Of a stretch of 64,000 nucleotides of DNA, positions 1 through 12,100 are shown in pieces. The position numbers were made by a program, and so were the translations under genes. The notes beneath the pieces were generated by a model, which saw only the letters and a program-made list of their open reading frames with translations, had not been told where the DNA came from and did not search any database. Source of the stretch: Coriaria nepalensis. Its lineage: Eukaryota; Streptophyta; Magnoliopsida; Cucurbitales; Coriariaceae. Numbering within the stretch: the first letter of the stretch is position 1; every line of letters starts with the position of its first letter. Where the stretch lies: contig CP114482.1 of the NCBI GenBank assembly GCA_027186245.1, forward strand, positions 19,673,209 to 19,737,208, in the 5' to 3' direction.

Positions 1-136
1 AAAGAGACTCAATGACATGACTTTAAGGCTAAACAAATGCATTGTTGCGTTAAATAGATCAACTGCAAGTTACGCACGAAAGTCATGTTTAAAGGCCGAA
101 TTTCGTTCGAAGTGATTTAGAATGATTTACTGACTA
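1..136. repeat. Monomer A of the 419-bp unit (example copy)
   Basis: First example of monomer A, about 136 bp, the shortest of the three. It opens with AAAGAGACTCAATGACATGA and carries ATGCAT at 37-42. It then has the shared core (GTTGC, ATAGATCAACTGCAAGTTA), CACGAAAGTCATGTTTAAA and the dyad TTCGTTCGAA at 102-111, and ends with GATTTAGAATGATTTACTG. Across the array A is the most variable monomer. One class has TTACGCAC, AAAGGCC and TTTCGTTCG; the other has TTATGCAC, AAATGCC and TTTCATACG. These differences usually occur together. The boundary is arbitrary, because a tandem repeat has no natural start; I set it at the AAAGAG/AAAGAC junction common to A, B and C. Confidence 0.93.
37..82. other. 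Core shared by monomers A, B and C
   Basis: In the example unit the block beginning at ATGCAT (37-42 in A, 172-177 in B, 314-319 in C) is the stretch that aligns best between the three monomers. It reads ATGCAT-w-GTTG-n-C, then AATAGAT-y-AA-y-T-r-CAAGTTA-y-G, then a GAAA. Spacing between successive ATGCAT sites is 135, 142 and 142 bp. Elsewhere the monomers differ much more. Conservation across the three old monomers is expected if the segment binds a protein or positions nucleosomes, but that role is inferred from conservation alone. Confidence 0.7.
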
Positions 137-278
137 AAAGAGATGCAAAAATATCACTTGAACGTTAAAAAATGCATAGTTGCCATCAATAGATCAATGG
201 CATGTTATGCACGCAAGTCGCGTTTTAAATGCAAAAAGAGAATTGGTTCGAAGTGCCTTCAAAAAATTTAATGATTGA
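137..278. repeat. Monomer B of the 419-bp unit (example copy)
   Basis: Example of monomer B, about 142 bp. It opens with AAAGAGA(C/T)GCAAAAATAT and has ATGCAT at 172-177. The shared core follows (AGTTGCCATCAATAGATCAA, then GCAAGTTATG). After that come CACGAAAGTCGCGTTTTAAA, ATGCAAAAAGAGAATTGG, the palindrome TTCGAA (about 247-252) and GTGCCTTCAAACAATTTAATG. It is the most conserved of the three along the array and the one whose minus strand comes closest to an open frame. Marked variants: GCAATCAATACATC with GGTCCTAAG (16-20 kb); GGTGGCGTTCTAAAT (22-24, 34-41, 50-55 and 61-62 kb); GCGTGTTAAACGC with GCCTCC (27-45 kb). Confidence 0.93.
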
Positions 279-419
279 AAAGACTGAGTGATATGCTTTT
301 TAACGCTAAAATAATGCATTGTTGTCTTCAATAGATTAATTACAAGTTATGTAAGAAAAAAATGTTTGAAGGGCAAAAATAGAATTCGTTCGAATTAATT
401 TAGAATGATTTAGAGACTA
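279..419. repeat. Monomer C of the 419-bp unit (example copy)
   Basis: Example of monomer C, about 141 bp. It opens with AAAGACTGAGTGATATGC and carries ATGCAT at 314-319. The shared core (TTGTTGTCTTCAATAGATTA, CAAGTTATGTAAGAAA) is followed by AATGTTTGAAGGGC and an EcoRI site, GAATTC. That site lies inside the 14-bp dyad AATTCG-TT-CGAATT (383-396), after which comes AATTTAGAATGATTT. The GAATTC in C occurs in nearly every unit, so an EcoRI digest should give a ladder of about 419 bp. Two main classes exist: GTTTGAAGGG with CGAATTAATTT, and TATTTGAAGGG with CGAACTAATTT. The second breaks the outer arms of the dyad. Confidence 0.93.
383..396. other. 14-bp dyad in monomer C, phased with TTCGAA in A and B
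   Basis: AATTCG and CGAATT form perfect 6-bp inverted arms around TT. Related shorter dyads sit at the same relative place in A (TTCG-TT-CGAA, 102-111) and B (TTCGAA, 247-252). The TTCGAA centres are about 141, 142 and 136 bp apart around the unit. In class-2 C monomers the right arm reads CGAACT, which shortens the perfect arms to 4 bp. A role as binding site or as a source of non-B DNA is inference. Confidence 0.6.
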
Positions 420-3400
420 AAAGAGACTCAATGACATGACTTTAAGGCTAAACAAATGCATTGTTGCCTTCAATAGATCAACTGCAAGTTACGCACGAAA
501 GTCATGTTTAAAGGCCGAATTTCGTTCGAAGTGATTTAGAATGATTTACTGACTAAAAGAGACGCAAAAATATGACTTGAACGCTAAAAAAGGCATAGTT
601 GCGATCAGTAGATCAATTGCAAGTTATGTACGAAAGTCGCGTTTTAAATGCAAAAAGAGAATTGGTTCGAAGTGCCTTCAAACAATTTAATGATTGAAAA
701 GACTGAGTGATATGCTTTTTAATGCTAAAATAATGCATTGTTGTCTTCAATAGATTAATTGCAAGTTATGTAAGAAAATAATGGTTGAAAGGCGAAAATA
801 GAATTCGGTCGAATTAATTTAGAATGATTTAAAGACTAAAAGAGACTCAATGACATGACTTTAAGGCTAAACAAATGCATTGTTGCCTTCAATAGATCAA
901 CTGCAAGTTACGCACGAAAGTCATGTTTAAAGGCCGAATTTCGTTCGAAGTGATTTAGAATGATTTACTGACTAAAAGAGACGCAAAAATATGACTTGAA
1001 CGCTAAAAAAGGCATAGTTGCCTTCAATAGATCAATTGCAAGTTATGCACGAAAGTCGCGTTTTAAATGCAAAAAGAGAATTGGTTCGAAGTGCCTTCAA
1101 ACAATTTAACGATTGAAAAGACTTAGTCATATGCTTTTTAATGCTAAAATAATGCATTGTTGTCTTCAATAGATTAATTACAAGTTATGTAAGAAAATAA
1201 TGTTTGAAGGGCGAAAATAGAATTCGTTCGAAATAATTTAGAATGATTTAATGACTAGAAATCACTCAGTGACATGATTTTATGGCTAAATAAATGCATT
1301 GTTGCCATCAATCGATCAACTGCAAGTTACGCACGAAAGTCACGTTTAAATGCCGAATTTCATACGAAGTGATTTAGAATGATTTACTGACTAAAAGAGA
1401 CGCAAAACTATGACTTGAACGCTAAAAAATGCATAGTTGCCATCAATAGATCAATTGCAAGTTGTACACGAAAGTCGCGTTTTAAATGCTAAAAGAAAAT
1501 TGGTACGAAGTGCCTTCAAACAATTTAATGATTGAAAAGACTGAGTGCTATGCTTTTTAATGCTAAAATAATGCATTGTTGTCTTCAATAGATTAATTAC
1601 AAGTTAGGTAAGAAAATAATGTTTGAAGGGCGAAAATAGAATTCGTTCGAATTAATTTAGAATGAATTAAAGACTAAAAGAGACTCAATGACATGACTTT
1701 AAGGCTAAACAAATGCATTGTTGCCTTAAATAGATCAACTGCAAGTTACGCACGAAAGTCATGTTTAAAGGCCGAATTTCGTTCGAAGTGATTTAGAATG
1801 ATTTACTGACTAAAAGAGACGCAAAAATATGACTTGAACGCTAAAAAAGGCAAAGTTGCGATCAATAGATCAATTGCAAGTGATGTACGAAAGTCGCGTT
1901 TTAAATGCAAAAAGAGAATTGGTTCGAAGTGCCTTCAAACAATTTAATGATTGAAAAGACTGAGTGATATGCTTTTTAATGCTAAAATAATGCATTGTTG
2001 TCTTCAATAGATTAATTGCAAGTTATGTAAGAAAATAATGGTTGAAAGGCGAAAATAGAATTCGGTCGAATTAATTTAGAATGATTTAAAGACTAAAAGA
2101 GACTCAATGACAAGACTTTAAGGCTAAACGAATGCATTGTTGCCTTCAATAGATCAACTGCAAGTTACGCACGAAAGTCATGTTTAAAGGCCGAATTTCG
2201 TTCGAAGTGATTTAGAATGATTTACTGACTAAAAGAGACGCAAAAATATGACTTGAACGCTAAAAAATGCATAGTTGCGATCAATAGATCAATTGCAAGT
2301 GATGCATGAAAGTCGCGTTTTAAATGCAAAAAGAGAATTGGTTCGAACTTCCTTCAAACAATTTAATGATTGAAAAGACTGAGTGATATGCTTTTTAATG
2401 CTAAAATAATGCATTGTTGTCTTCAATAGATTAATTACAAGTTAGGTAAGAAAATAATGTTTGAAGGGCGAAAATAGAATTCGTTCGAATTAATTTAGAA
2501 TGAATTAAAGACTAAAAGAGACTCAATGACATGACTTTAAGGCTAAACAAATGCATTGTTGCCTTAAATAGATCAACTGCAAGTTACGCACGAAAGTCAT
2601 GTTTAAATGCCGAATTTCATAGGAAGTGATTTAGAATGATTTACTGACTAAAAGAGACGCAAAAATATGACTTGAACGCTAAAAAATGCATAGTTGCCAT
2701 CAATAGATCAATTGCAAGTTATGCACGAAAGTCGCGTTTTAAATGCAAAAAGAGAATTGGTTCGAAGTGCCTTCAAACAATTTAAGGATTGAAAAGTCTG
2801 ATCGATATGCATTTTAATGCTAAAATAATATATTGTTGTCTTCAATAGATTAATTACAAGTTATGTAAGAAAATAATGTTTGAAGGGCAAAAATAGAATT
2901 CGTTCGAATTAATTTAGAATGAATTAAAGACTAAAAGAGACTCAATGACATGACTTTAAGGCTAAACAAATGCATTGTTGCCTTCAATAGATCAACTGCA
3001 AGTTACGCACGAAAGTTATGTTTAAAGGCCGAATTTCATACGAAGTGATTTAGAATGATTTACTGACTAAAAGAGACGCAAACATATGACTTGAACGCTA
3101 AAAAAGGCATAGTTGCCATCAATAGATCAATTGCAAGTTATGCACGAAAGTCGCGTTTTAAATGCAAAAAGAGAATTGGTTCGAAGTGCCTTCAAACAAT
3201 TTAAGGATTGAAAAGTCTGAGTGATATGCTTTTTAATGCTAAAATAATATATTGTTGTCTTCAATAGATTAATTACAAGTTAGGTGAGAAAATAATGTTT
3301 GAAGGGCAAAAATAGAATTCGTTCGAATTAATTTAGAATGAATTAAAGACTAAAAGAGACTCAATGACATGACTTTAAGGCTAAACAAATGCATTGTTGC

Positions 3401-4891
3401 CTTAAATAGATCAACTGCAAGTTACGCACGAAAGTCATGTTTAAATGCCGAATTTCATAGGAAGTGATTTAGAATGATTTACTGACTAAAAGAGACGCAA
3501 AAATATGACTTGAACGCTAAAAAATGCATAGTTGCCATCAATAGATCAATTGCAAGTTATGCACGAAAGTCGCGTTTTAAATGCAAAAAGAGAATTGGTT
3601 CGAAGTGCCTTCAAACAATTTAAGGATTGAAAAGTCTGAGTGATATGCTTTTTAATGCTAAAATAATATATTGTTGTCTTCAATAGATTAATTACAAGTT
3701 ATGTAAGAAAATAATGTTTGAAGGGCAAAAATAGAATTCGTTCGAATTAATTTAGAATGAATTAAAGACCAAAAGAGACTCAATGACATGACTTTAAGGC
3801 TAAACAAATGCATTGTTGCCTTAAATAGATCAACTGCAAGTTACGCACGAAAGTCATGTTTAAAGGCCGAATTTCGTTCGAAGTGATTTAGAATGATTTA
3901 CTGACTAAAAGAGACGCAAAAATATGACTTGAACGCTAAAAAAGGCAAAGTTGCGATCAATAGATCAATTGCAAATGATGCATGAAAGTCGCGTTTTAAA
4001 TGCAAAAAGAGAATTGGTTCGAACTTCCTTCAAACAATTTAATGATTGAAAAGACTGAGTGATATGCTTTTTAATGCTAAAATAATGCATTGTTGTCTTC
4101 AATAGATTAATTGCAAGTTATGTAAGAAAATAATGTTTGAAAGGCGAAAATAGAATTCGGTCGAATTAATTTAGAATGATTTAAAGACTAAAAGAGACTC
4201 AATGACATGACTTAAAGGCTAAACAAATGCATTTTTGCCTTCAATAGAACAACTACAAGTTACGCACGAAAGTCATGTTTAAAGTCCGAATTTCGTTCGA
4301 AGTGATTTAGAATGATTTACTGACTAAAAGAGACGCAAAAATATGAATTGAACGCTAAAAAATGCATAGTTGCCATCAATAGATCAATTGCAAGTTATGC
4401 ACGAAAGTCGCGTTTTAAATGCAAAAAGAGAATTGGTTCGAAGTGCCTTCAAACAATTTAATGATTGAAAAGACTGAGTGATATGCTTTTTAATGCTAAA
4501 ATAATGCATTGTTGTCTTCAATAGATTAATTGCAAGTTATGTAAGAAAATAATGTTTGCAAGGCGAAAATAGAATTCGGTCGAATTAATTTAGAATGATT
4601 TAATGACTAAAAGAGAATCAATGAGATGTCTTTAAGGCTAAACAAATCCATTGTTGCCTTCAATAGATCAACTGCAAGTTACGCACGAAAGTTATGTTTA
4701 AAGGCCGAATTTCGTTCGAAGTGATTTAGAATGATTTACTGACTAAAAGAGACGCAAAAATATGACTTGAACGCTAAAAAAGGCATAGTTGCGATCATTA
4801 GATCAATTGCAAGTTATGCACGAAAGTCGCGTTTTAAATGCAAAAAGAGAATTGGTTCGAAGTGCCTTCAAACAATTTAAGGATTGAAAAG

Positions 4892-7464
4892 TCTGAGTGA
4901 TATGCTTTTTAATGCTAAAATAATGCATTGTTGTCTTCAATAGATTAATTGCAAGTTATGTAAGAAAATAATGTTTGAAGGGCAAAACTAGAATTCATTG
5001 GAATTAATTTAGAATGATTTAAAGACTAAAAGAGACTCAATGACATGACTTTAAGGCTAAACAAATGCATTGTTGCCTTCAGTAGATCAACTGCAAGTTA
5101 CGCACGAAAGTCATGTTTAAATGCCGAATTTCATACGAAGTGATTCAGAATGATTTACTGACTAAAAGAGACGCAAAAATATCACTTGAACGTTAAAAAA
5201 TGCATAGTTGCCATCAATAGATCAATGGCAAGTTATGCACGAAAGTCGCGTTTTAAATGCAAAAAGAGAATTGGTTCGAAGTGCCTTCAAACAATTTAAT
5301 GTTTGAAAAGACTGAGTGATATGCTTTTTAATGCTAAAATAATGCATTGTTGTCTTCAATAGATTAATTACAAATTATGTAAGAAAATAATGTTTGAAGG
5401 GCAAAAATAGAATTCGTTCGAATTAATTTAGAATGAATTAAAGACTAAAAGAGACTCAATGACATGACTTTAAGGCTAAACAAATGCATTGTTGCCTTCA
5501 ATAGATCAACTGCAAGTTACGCACGAAAGTTATGTTTAAAAGCCGAATTTCGTTCGAAGTGATTTAGAATGATTTATTAACTAAAAGGGATGCAAAAATA
5601 TGACTTGAACGCTAAAAAATGCATAGTTGCCATCAATAGATCAATTGCAAGTTATGCACGAAAGTCGCGTTTTAAATGCAAAAAGAGAATTCGTTCGAAG
5701 TGCCTTCAAACAATTTAATGATTGAAAAGACTGAGTGATACGCTTTTTAATGCTAAAATAATGCATTGTTGTCTTCAAAAGATTAATTACAAGTTATTTA
5801 AGAAAATAATATTGGAAGGGCGAAAATAGAATTCGTTCGAACTAATTTAGAATGATTTAATGACTAGAAGAGACTTAGTGACATGAATTTAAGGCGAAAG
5901 AAATGCATTGTTCCCTATAATCGATCAACTGCAAGTTATGCACGAATGTCATGTTTAAATGCCGAATTTCATACGAAGTGATTTAGAATGATTTACTGAC
6001 TAAAAGAGAGGCAAAAATATGGCTTGAACGCTAAAAAATGCATAGTTGCCATGAATAGATCAATTGCAAGTTATGCACGAAAGTCGCGTTTTAAATGCAA
6101 AAAGAGAATTGGTTCGAAGTGCCTTCAAACAATTTAATGTTTGAAAAGACTGAGTGATATGCTTTTTAATGCTAAAATAATGCATTGTTGTCTTCAATAG
6201 ATTAATTGCAAGTTATGTAAGAAAATAATGTTTGAAGGGCAAAACTAGAATTCATTGGAATTAATTTAGAATGATTTAAAGACTAAAAGAGACTCAATGA
6301 CATGACTTTAAGGCTAAACAAATGCATTGTTGCCTTCAGTAGATCAACTGCAAGTTACGCACGAAAGTCATGTTTAAATGCCGAATTTCATACGAAGTGA
6401 TTCAGAATGATTTACTGACTAAAAGAGACGCAAAAATATCACTTGAACGTTAAAAAATGCATAGTTGCCATCAATAGATCAATGGCAAGTTATGCACGAA
6501 AGTCGCGTTTTAAATGCAAAAAGAGAATTGGTTCGAAGTGCCTTCAAACAATTTAATGTTTGAAAAGACTGAGTGATATGCTTTTTAATGCTAAAATAAT
6601 GCATTGTTGTCTTCAATAGATTAATTACAAATTATGTAAGAAAATAATGTTTGAAGGGCAAAAATAGAATTCGTTCGAATTAATTTAGAATGAATTAAAG
6701 ACTAAAAGAGACTCAATGACATGACTTTAAGGCTAAACAAATGCATTGTTGCCTTCAATAGATCAACTGCAAGTTACGCACGAAAGTTATGTTTAAAAGC
6801 CGAATTTCGTTCGAAGTGATTTAGAATGATTTATTAACTAAAAGAGATGCAAAAATATGACTTGAACGCTAAAAAATGCATAGTTGCCATCAATAGATCA
6901 ATTGCAAGTTATGCACGAAAGTCGCGTTTTAAATGCAAAAAGAGAATTCGTTCGAAGTGCCTTCAAACAATTTAATGATTGAAAAGACTGAGTGATACGC
7001 TTTTTAATGCTAAAATAATGCATTGTTGTCTTCAAAAGATTAATTACAAGTTATTTAAGAAAATAATATTGGAAGGGCGAAAATAGAATTCGTTCGAACT
7101 AATTTAGAATGATTTAATGACTAGAAGAGACTTAGTGACATGAATTTAAGGCGAAAGAAATGCATTGTTCCCTATAATCGATCAACTGCAAGTTATGCAC
7201 GAATGTCATGTTTAAATGCCGAATTTCATACGAAGTGATTTAGAATGATTTACTGACTAAAAGAGAGGCAAAAATATGGCTTGAACGCTAAAAAATGCAT
7301 AGTTGCCATGAATAGATCAATTGCAAGTTATGCACGAAAGTCGCGTTTTAAATGCAAAAAGAGAATTGGTTCGAAGTGCCTTCAAACAATTTAATGTTTG
7401 AAAAGACTGAGTGATATGCTTTTTAATGCTAAAATAATGCATTGTTGTCTTCAATAGATTAATT
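4892..7464. repeat. Tandem duplication of three units (1,257 bp)
   Basis: Sequence from about 4,892 to 6,207 recurs at about 6,149 to 7,464, an offset of exactly 1,257 bp (3 x 419). Private markers match in both copies: GCAAAACTAGAATTCATTGG at about 4,982 and 6,239; TTCAAAAGATTAATTACAAG at about 5,775 and 7,032; GGCGAAAGAAATGCATTGTTC with TATAATCGATC at about 5,893 and 7,150. The only difference I saw is AAAAGGGA (about 5,584) against AAAAGAGA (about 6,841). The start is marked by GTCTGAG changing to GACTGAG, and the end by GATTAATTGCAAG against GATTAATTACAAA. Confidence 0.9.
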
Positions 7465-9150
7465 ACAAATTATGTAAGAAAATAATGTTTGAAGGGCAAA
7501 AATAGAATTCGTTCGAATTAATTTAGAATGAATTAAAGACTAAAAGAGACTCAATGACATGACTTTAAGGCTAAACAAATGCATTGTTGCCTTCAATAGA
7601 TCAACTGCAAGTTACGCACGAAAGTCATGTTTAAATGCCGAATTTCATAGGAAGTGATTTAGAATGATTTACTGACTAAAAGAGACGCAAAAATATGACT
7701 TGAACGCTAAAAAATGCATAGTTGCCATCAATAGATCAATTGCAAGTTATGCACGAAAGTCGCGTTTTAAATGCAAAAAGAGAATTGGTTCGAAGTGCCT
7801 TCAAACAATTTAATGATTGAAAAGACTGAGTGATATGCTTTTTAATGCTAAAATAATGCATTGTTGTCTTCAATAGATTAATTGCAAGTTATGTAAGAAA
7901 ATAATGTTTGAAAGGCGAAAATAGAATTCGGCGAATTAATTTAGAATGATTTAAAGACTAAAATAGACTCAATGACATGACTTTAAGGCTAAATAAAGCA
8001 TTGTTGCCTTCAATAGATCAACTGCAAGTTACGCACGAAAGTCATGTTTAAAGGCCGAATTTCGTTTGAAGTGATTTAGAATGATTTACTGACTAAAAGA
8101 GACGCAAAAATATGACTTGCACGTTAAAAAAGGCATAGTTGCCATCAATAGATCAATGGCAAGTTATGCACGAAAGTCGCGTTTTAAATGCAAAAAGAGA
8201 ATTGGTTCGAAGTGCCTTCAAACAATTTAATGTTTGAAAAGACTGAGTGATATGCTTTTTAATGCTAAAATAATGCATTGTTGTCTTCAATAGATTAATT
8301 ACAAATTATGTAAGAAAATAATGTTTGAAAGGCGAAAATAGAATTCGGTCGAATTAATTTAGAATGATTTAAAGACTAAAAGAGACTCAATGACATGACT
8401 TTAAGGCTAAACAAATGCATTGTTGCCTTCAGTAGATCAACTGCAAGTTACGCACGAAAGTCATGTTTAAATGCCGAATTTCATACGAAGTGATTTAGAA
8501 TGATTTACTGACTAAAAGAGACGCAAAAATATCACTTGAACGTTAAAAAATGCATAGTTGCCTTCAATAGATCAATTGCAAGTTGTGCACGAAAGTCGCG
8601 TTTTAAATGCAAAAAGAAAATTGGTACGAAGTGCCTTCAAACAATTTAATGATTGAAAAGACTGAGTGATATGCTTTTTAATGCTAAAATAATGCATTGT
8701 TGTCTTCAATAGATTAATTGCAAGTTATGTAAGAAAATAATGTTTGAAAGGCGAAAATAGAATTCGGTCGAATTAATTTAGAATGATTTAAAGACTAAAA
8801 GAGACTCAATGACATGACTTTAAGGCTAAACAAATGCATTGTTGCCTTCAATAGATCAACTGCAAGTTACGCACGAAAGTCATGTTTAAAGGCCGAATTT
8901 CGTTCGAAGTGATTTAGAATGATTTACTGACTAAAAGAGAAGCAAAAATATGACTTGAACGTTAAAAAATGCATAGTTGCCATCAATAGATCAATGGCAA
9001 GTTATGCACGAAAGTCGCGTCTTAAATGCAAAAAGAGAATTGGTTCGAAGTGCCTTCAAACAATTTAATGATTGAAAAGACTGAGTGATATGCTTTTTAA
9101 TGCTAAAATAATGCATTGTTGTCTTCAATAGATTAATTACAAGTTATGTT
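7465..9150. repeat. Sub-block: class-1 units with a one-base-deleted C monomer
   Basis: About four units with no gene. The C monomer at about 7,923-7,945 reads ATTCGGCGAATT instead of ATTCGGTCGAATT. It is followed by AAAATAGACTC and by an A monomer with GGCTAAATAAAGCATTG, which lacks one base before GCATTG. The same three markers occur together again at about 58,221-58,295. Elsewhere the units are ordinary class 1, some with GATCAATGGCAAG or GATTAATTACAAATTATG variants seen in the preceding block. Confidence 0.8.
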
Positions 9151-12100
9151 AGAAAATAATATTGGAAGGGCGAAAATAGAATTCGTTCGAACTAATTTAG
9201 AATGATTTAATGACTAGAAGAGACTCGGTGACATGAATTTAAGGCTAAAGAAATGCATTGTTGCCTATAATAGATCAATTGCAAGTTATGCACGAAAGTC
9301 ATGTTTAAATGCCGAATTTCATACGAAGTGATTTAGAATGATTTACTGACTAAAAGAGACGCAAAAATATGATTTTAAGGCTGGAAAATGCATAGTTGCC
9401 ATCAATAGATCAATTGCAAGTTATGCAGGAAAGTCGCGTTTTAAATGCAAAAAGAGAATTGGTTCGAAGTGCCTTCAAACAATTTAATGATTGAAAAGAC
9501 TGAGTGATATGCTTTTTAATGCTAAAATAATGCATTGCTGTCTTTAATAAATTAATTACAAGTTATGTAAGAAAATAATGTTTGAAGGGTGAAAATAGAA
9601 TTCGGTTGAATTAATTTAGAATGATTTAATGACTAAAAGAGACTCAATGACATGACTTTAAGGCTAAACAAATGCATTGTTGCCTTCAATAGATCAAATG
9701 CAAGTTACGCACGAAGGTCATGTTTAAAGGCCGAATTTCGTTCGAAGGGATTTAGAATGATTTACTGACTAAAAGAGACGCAAAAATATGACTTGAACGC
9801 TAAAAAATACATAGTTGCCATTAATAGATCAATTGCAAGTTACGCACGAAAGTCGCGTTTTAAATGCAAAAAGAGAATTGGTTCGAAGTGCCTTCAAACA
9901 ATTTAATGATTGAAAAGACTGAGTGATATGCTTTTTAATGCTAAAATAATGCATTGTTGTCTTCAATAGATTAATTACAAGTTATGTAAGAAAATAATAT
10001 TGGAAGGGCGAAAATAGAATTCGTTCGAACTAATTTAGAATGATTTAATGACTAGAAGAGACTCAGTGACATGAATTTAAGGCGAAAGAAATGCATTGTT
10101 CCCTATAATAGATCAACTGCAAGTTATGCACGAATGTCATGTTTAAATGCCGAATTTCATACGAAGTGATTTAGAATGATTTACTGACTAAAAGAGAGGC
10201 AAAAATATGGCTTCAACGGTAAAAAATACATAGTTGCCATGAATAGATCAATTGCAAGTTATCCACGAAAGTCGCGTTTTAAATGCAAAAAGAGAATTGG
10301 TTCGAAGTGCCTTCAAACAATTTAATGATTGAAAAGACTGAGTGATATGCTTTTTAACGCTAAAATAATGCATTGTTGTCTTCAATAGATTAATTACAAG
10401 TTATGTAAGAAAAAAATGTTTGAAGGGCAAAAATAGAATTCGTTCGAATTAATTTAGAATGATTTAGAGACTAAAAGAGACTCAAGACATGACTTTAAGG
10501 CTAAACAAATGCATTGTTGCCTTCAATAGATCAACTGCAAGTTCCGCACGAAAGTCATGTTTAAAGGCCGAATTTCGTTCGAAGTGATTTAGATTGATTT
10601 ACTGACTAAAAGAGAAGCAAAAATATGACTTGAACGTTAAAAAATGCATATTTGCCATCAATAGATCAATGGCAAGTTATGCACGAAAGTCGCGTTTTAA
10701 ATGCAGAAAGAGAATTGGTTCGAAGTGCCTTCAAACAATTTAATGATTGAAAAGACTGAGTGATATGCTTTTTAATGCTAAAATAATGCATTGTTGTCTT
10801 CAATAGATTAATTACAAGTTATGTAAGAAAATAATGTTTGAAGGGCGAAAATAGAATTCGTTCGAATTAATTTAGAATGATTTAATGACTAAAAGAGACT
10901 CAATGACATGACTTTAAGGCTAAACAATTGCATTGTTGCCTTCAATAGATCAACTGCAAGTTACGCACGAAAGTTATGTTTAAAGGCCAAATTTCGTTGG
11001 AAGTGATTTAGAATGATTTACAGACTAAAAGAGACGCAAAAATATGACTTGAACGCTAAAAAAAGCATAGTTGCCATCAATAGATCAATTGCAAGTTATG
11101 CACGAAAGTCGCATTTTAAATGCAAAAAGAGAATTGGTTCGAAGTGCCTTCAAACAATTTAATGATTGAAAAGACTGAGTGATATGCTTTTTAATGCTAA
11201 AATAATGCATTGTTGTCTTCAATAGATTAATTACAAGTTATGTTAGAAAATAATATTTGAAGGGCGAAAATAGAATTCGTTCGAACTAATTTAGAATCAT
11301 TTAATGACTAGAAGAGACTCGGTGACATGAATTTAAGGCTAAAGAAATGCATTGTTGCCTATAATAGATCAATTGCAAGTTATGCACGGAAGTCATGTTT
11401 AAAGGCCGAATTTCATCCGAAGTGATTTAGAATGATTTACTGACTAAAAGAGAAGCAAAAATATGACTTTAAGGCTGAAAAATGCATAGTTGCCATCAAT
11501 AGATCAATTGCAAGTTATGCACGAAAGTCCCGTTTTAAATGCAAAAAGAGAATTGGTTCGAAGTGGCTTCAAACAATTTAATGATTGAAAAGACTGAGTG
11601 ATATGCTTTCTAATGCTAAAATAATGCATTGTTGTCTTCAATAGATTAATTACAAGTTATGTAAGAAAATAATATTTGAAGGGCGAAAATAGAATTCGTT
11701 CGAACTAATTTAGAATGATTTAATGACTAGAAGAGACTCAGTGACATGAATTTAGGGCGAAAGAAATGCATTGTTCCCTATAATAGATCAACTGCAAGTT
11801 ATGCACGAAAGTCATGTTTAAATGCCGAATTTCATACGAAGTGATTTAGAATGATTTACTGACTAAAAGAGAGGCAAAAATATGGCTTGAACGCTAAAAA
11901 ATGCATAGTTGCCATCAATAGATCAATTGCAAGTTATGCACGAAAGTCGCGTTTTAAATGCAAAAAGAGAATTGGTTCAAAGTGCCTTCAAACAATTTAA
12001 TGATTGAAAAGACTGAGTGATATGCTTTTTAATGCTAAAATAATGCATTGTTGTCTTCAATAGATTAATTACAGGTTATGTAAGAAAATAATGTTTGAAG

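Larger units (their letters stand above)
1..4891. repeat. Sub-block 1: class-1 units, early part
   Basis: About 11.7 units with no gene. Most A monomers are class 1 (CTCAATGACATGAC, TTACGCAC, AAAGGCC) and most C monomers are GTTTGAAGGG or GTTTGAAAGG. The first three units (from 1, 420 and 839) are nearly alike. Units around 2,780, 3,200 and 3,620 share AAGGATTGAAAAGTCTGA and AATAATATATTG, which I see only here apart from a lone AAGGATTG at about 4,880. Private variants also recur at whole-unit steps: TTTCATAGGAAG near 2,616 and 3,454 (838 bp, 2 units) and GGCAAAGTTGCG near 1,849 and 3,944 (2,095 bp, 5 units). One unit at about 1,255 has an A of the GATTTTATGGCTAAATAAATG type that matches a unit at about 31,870. 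Confidence 0.85.
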
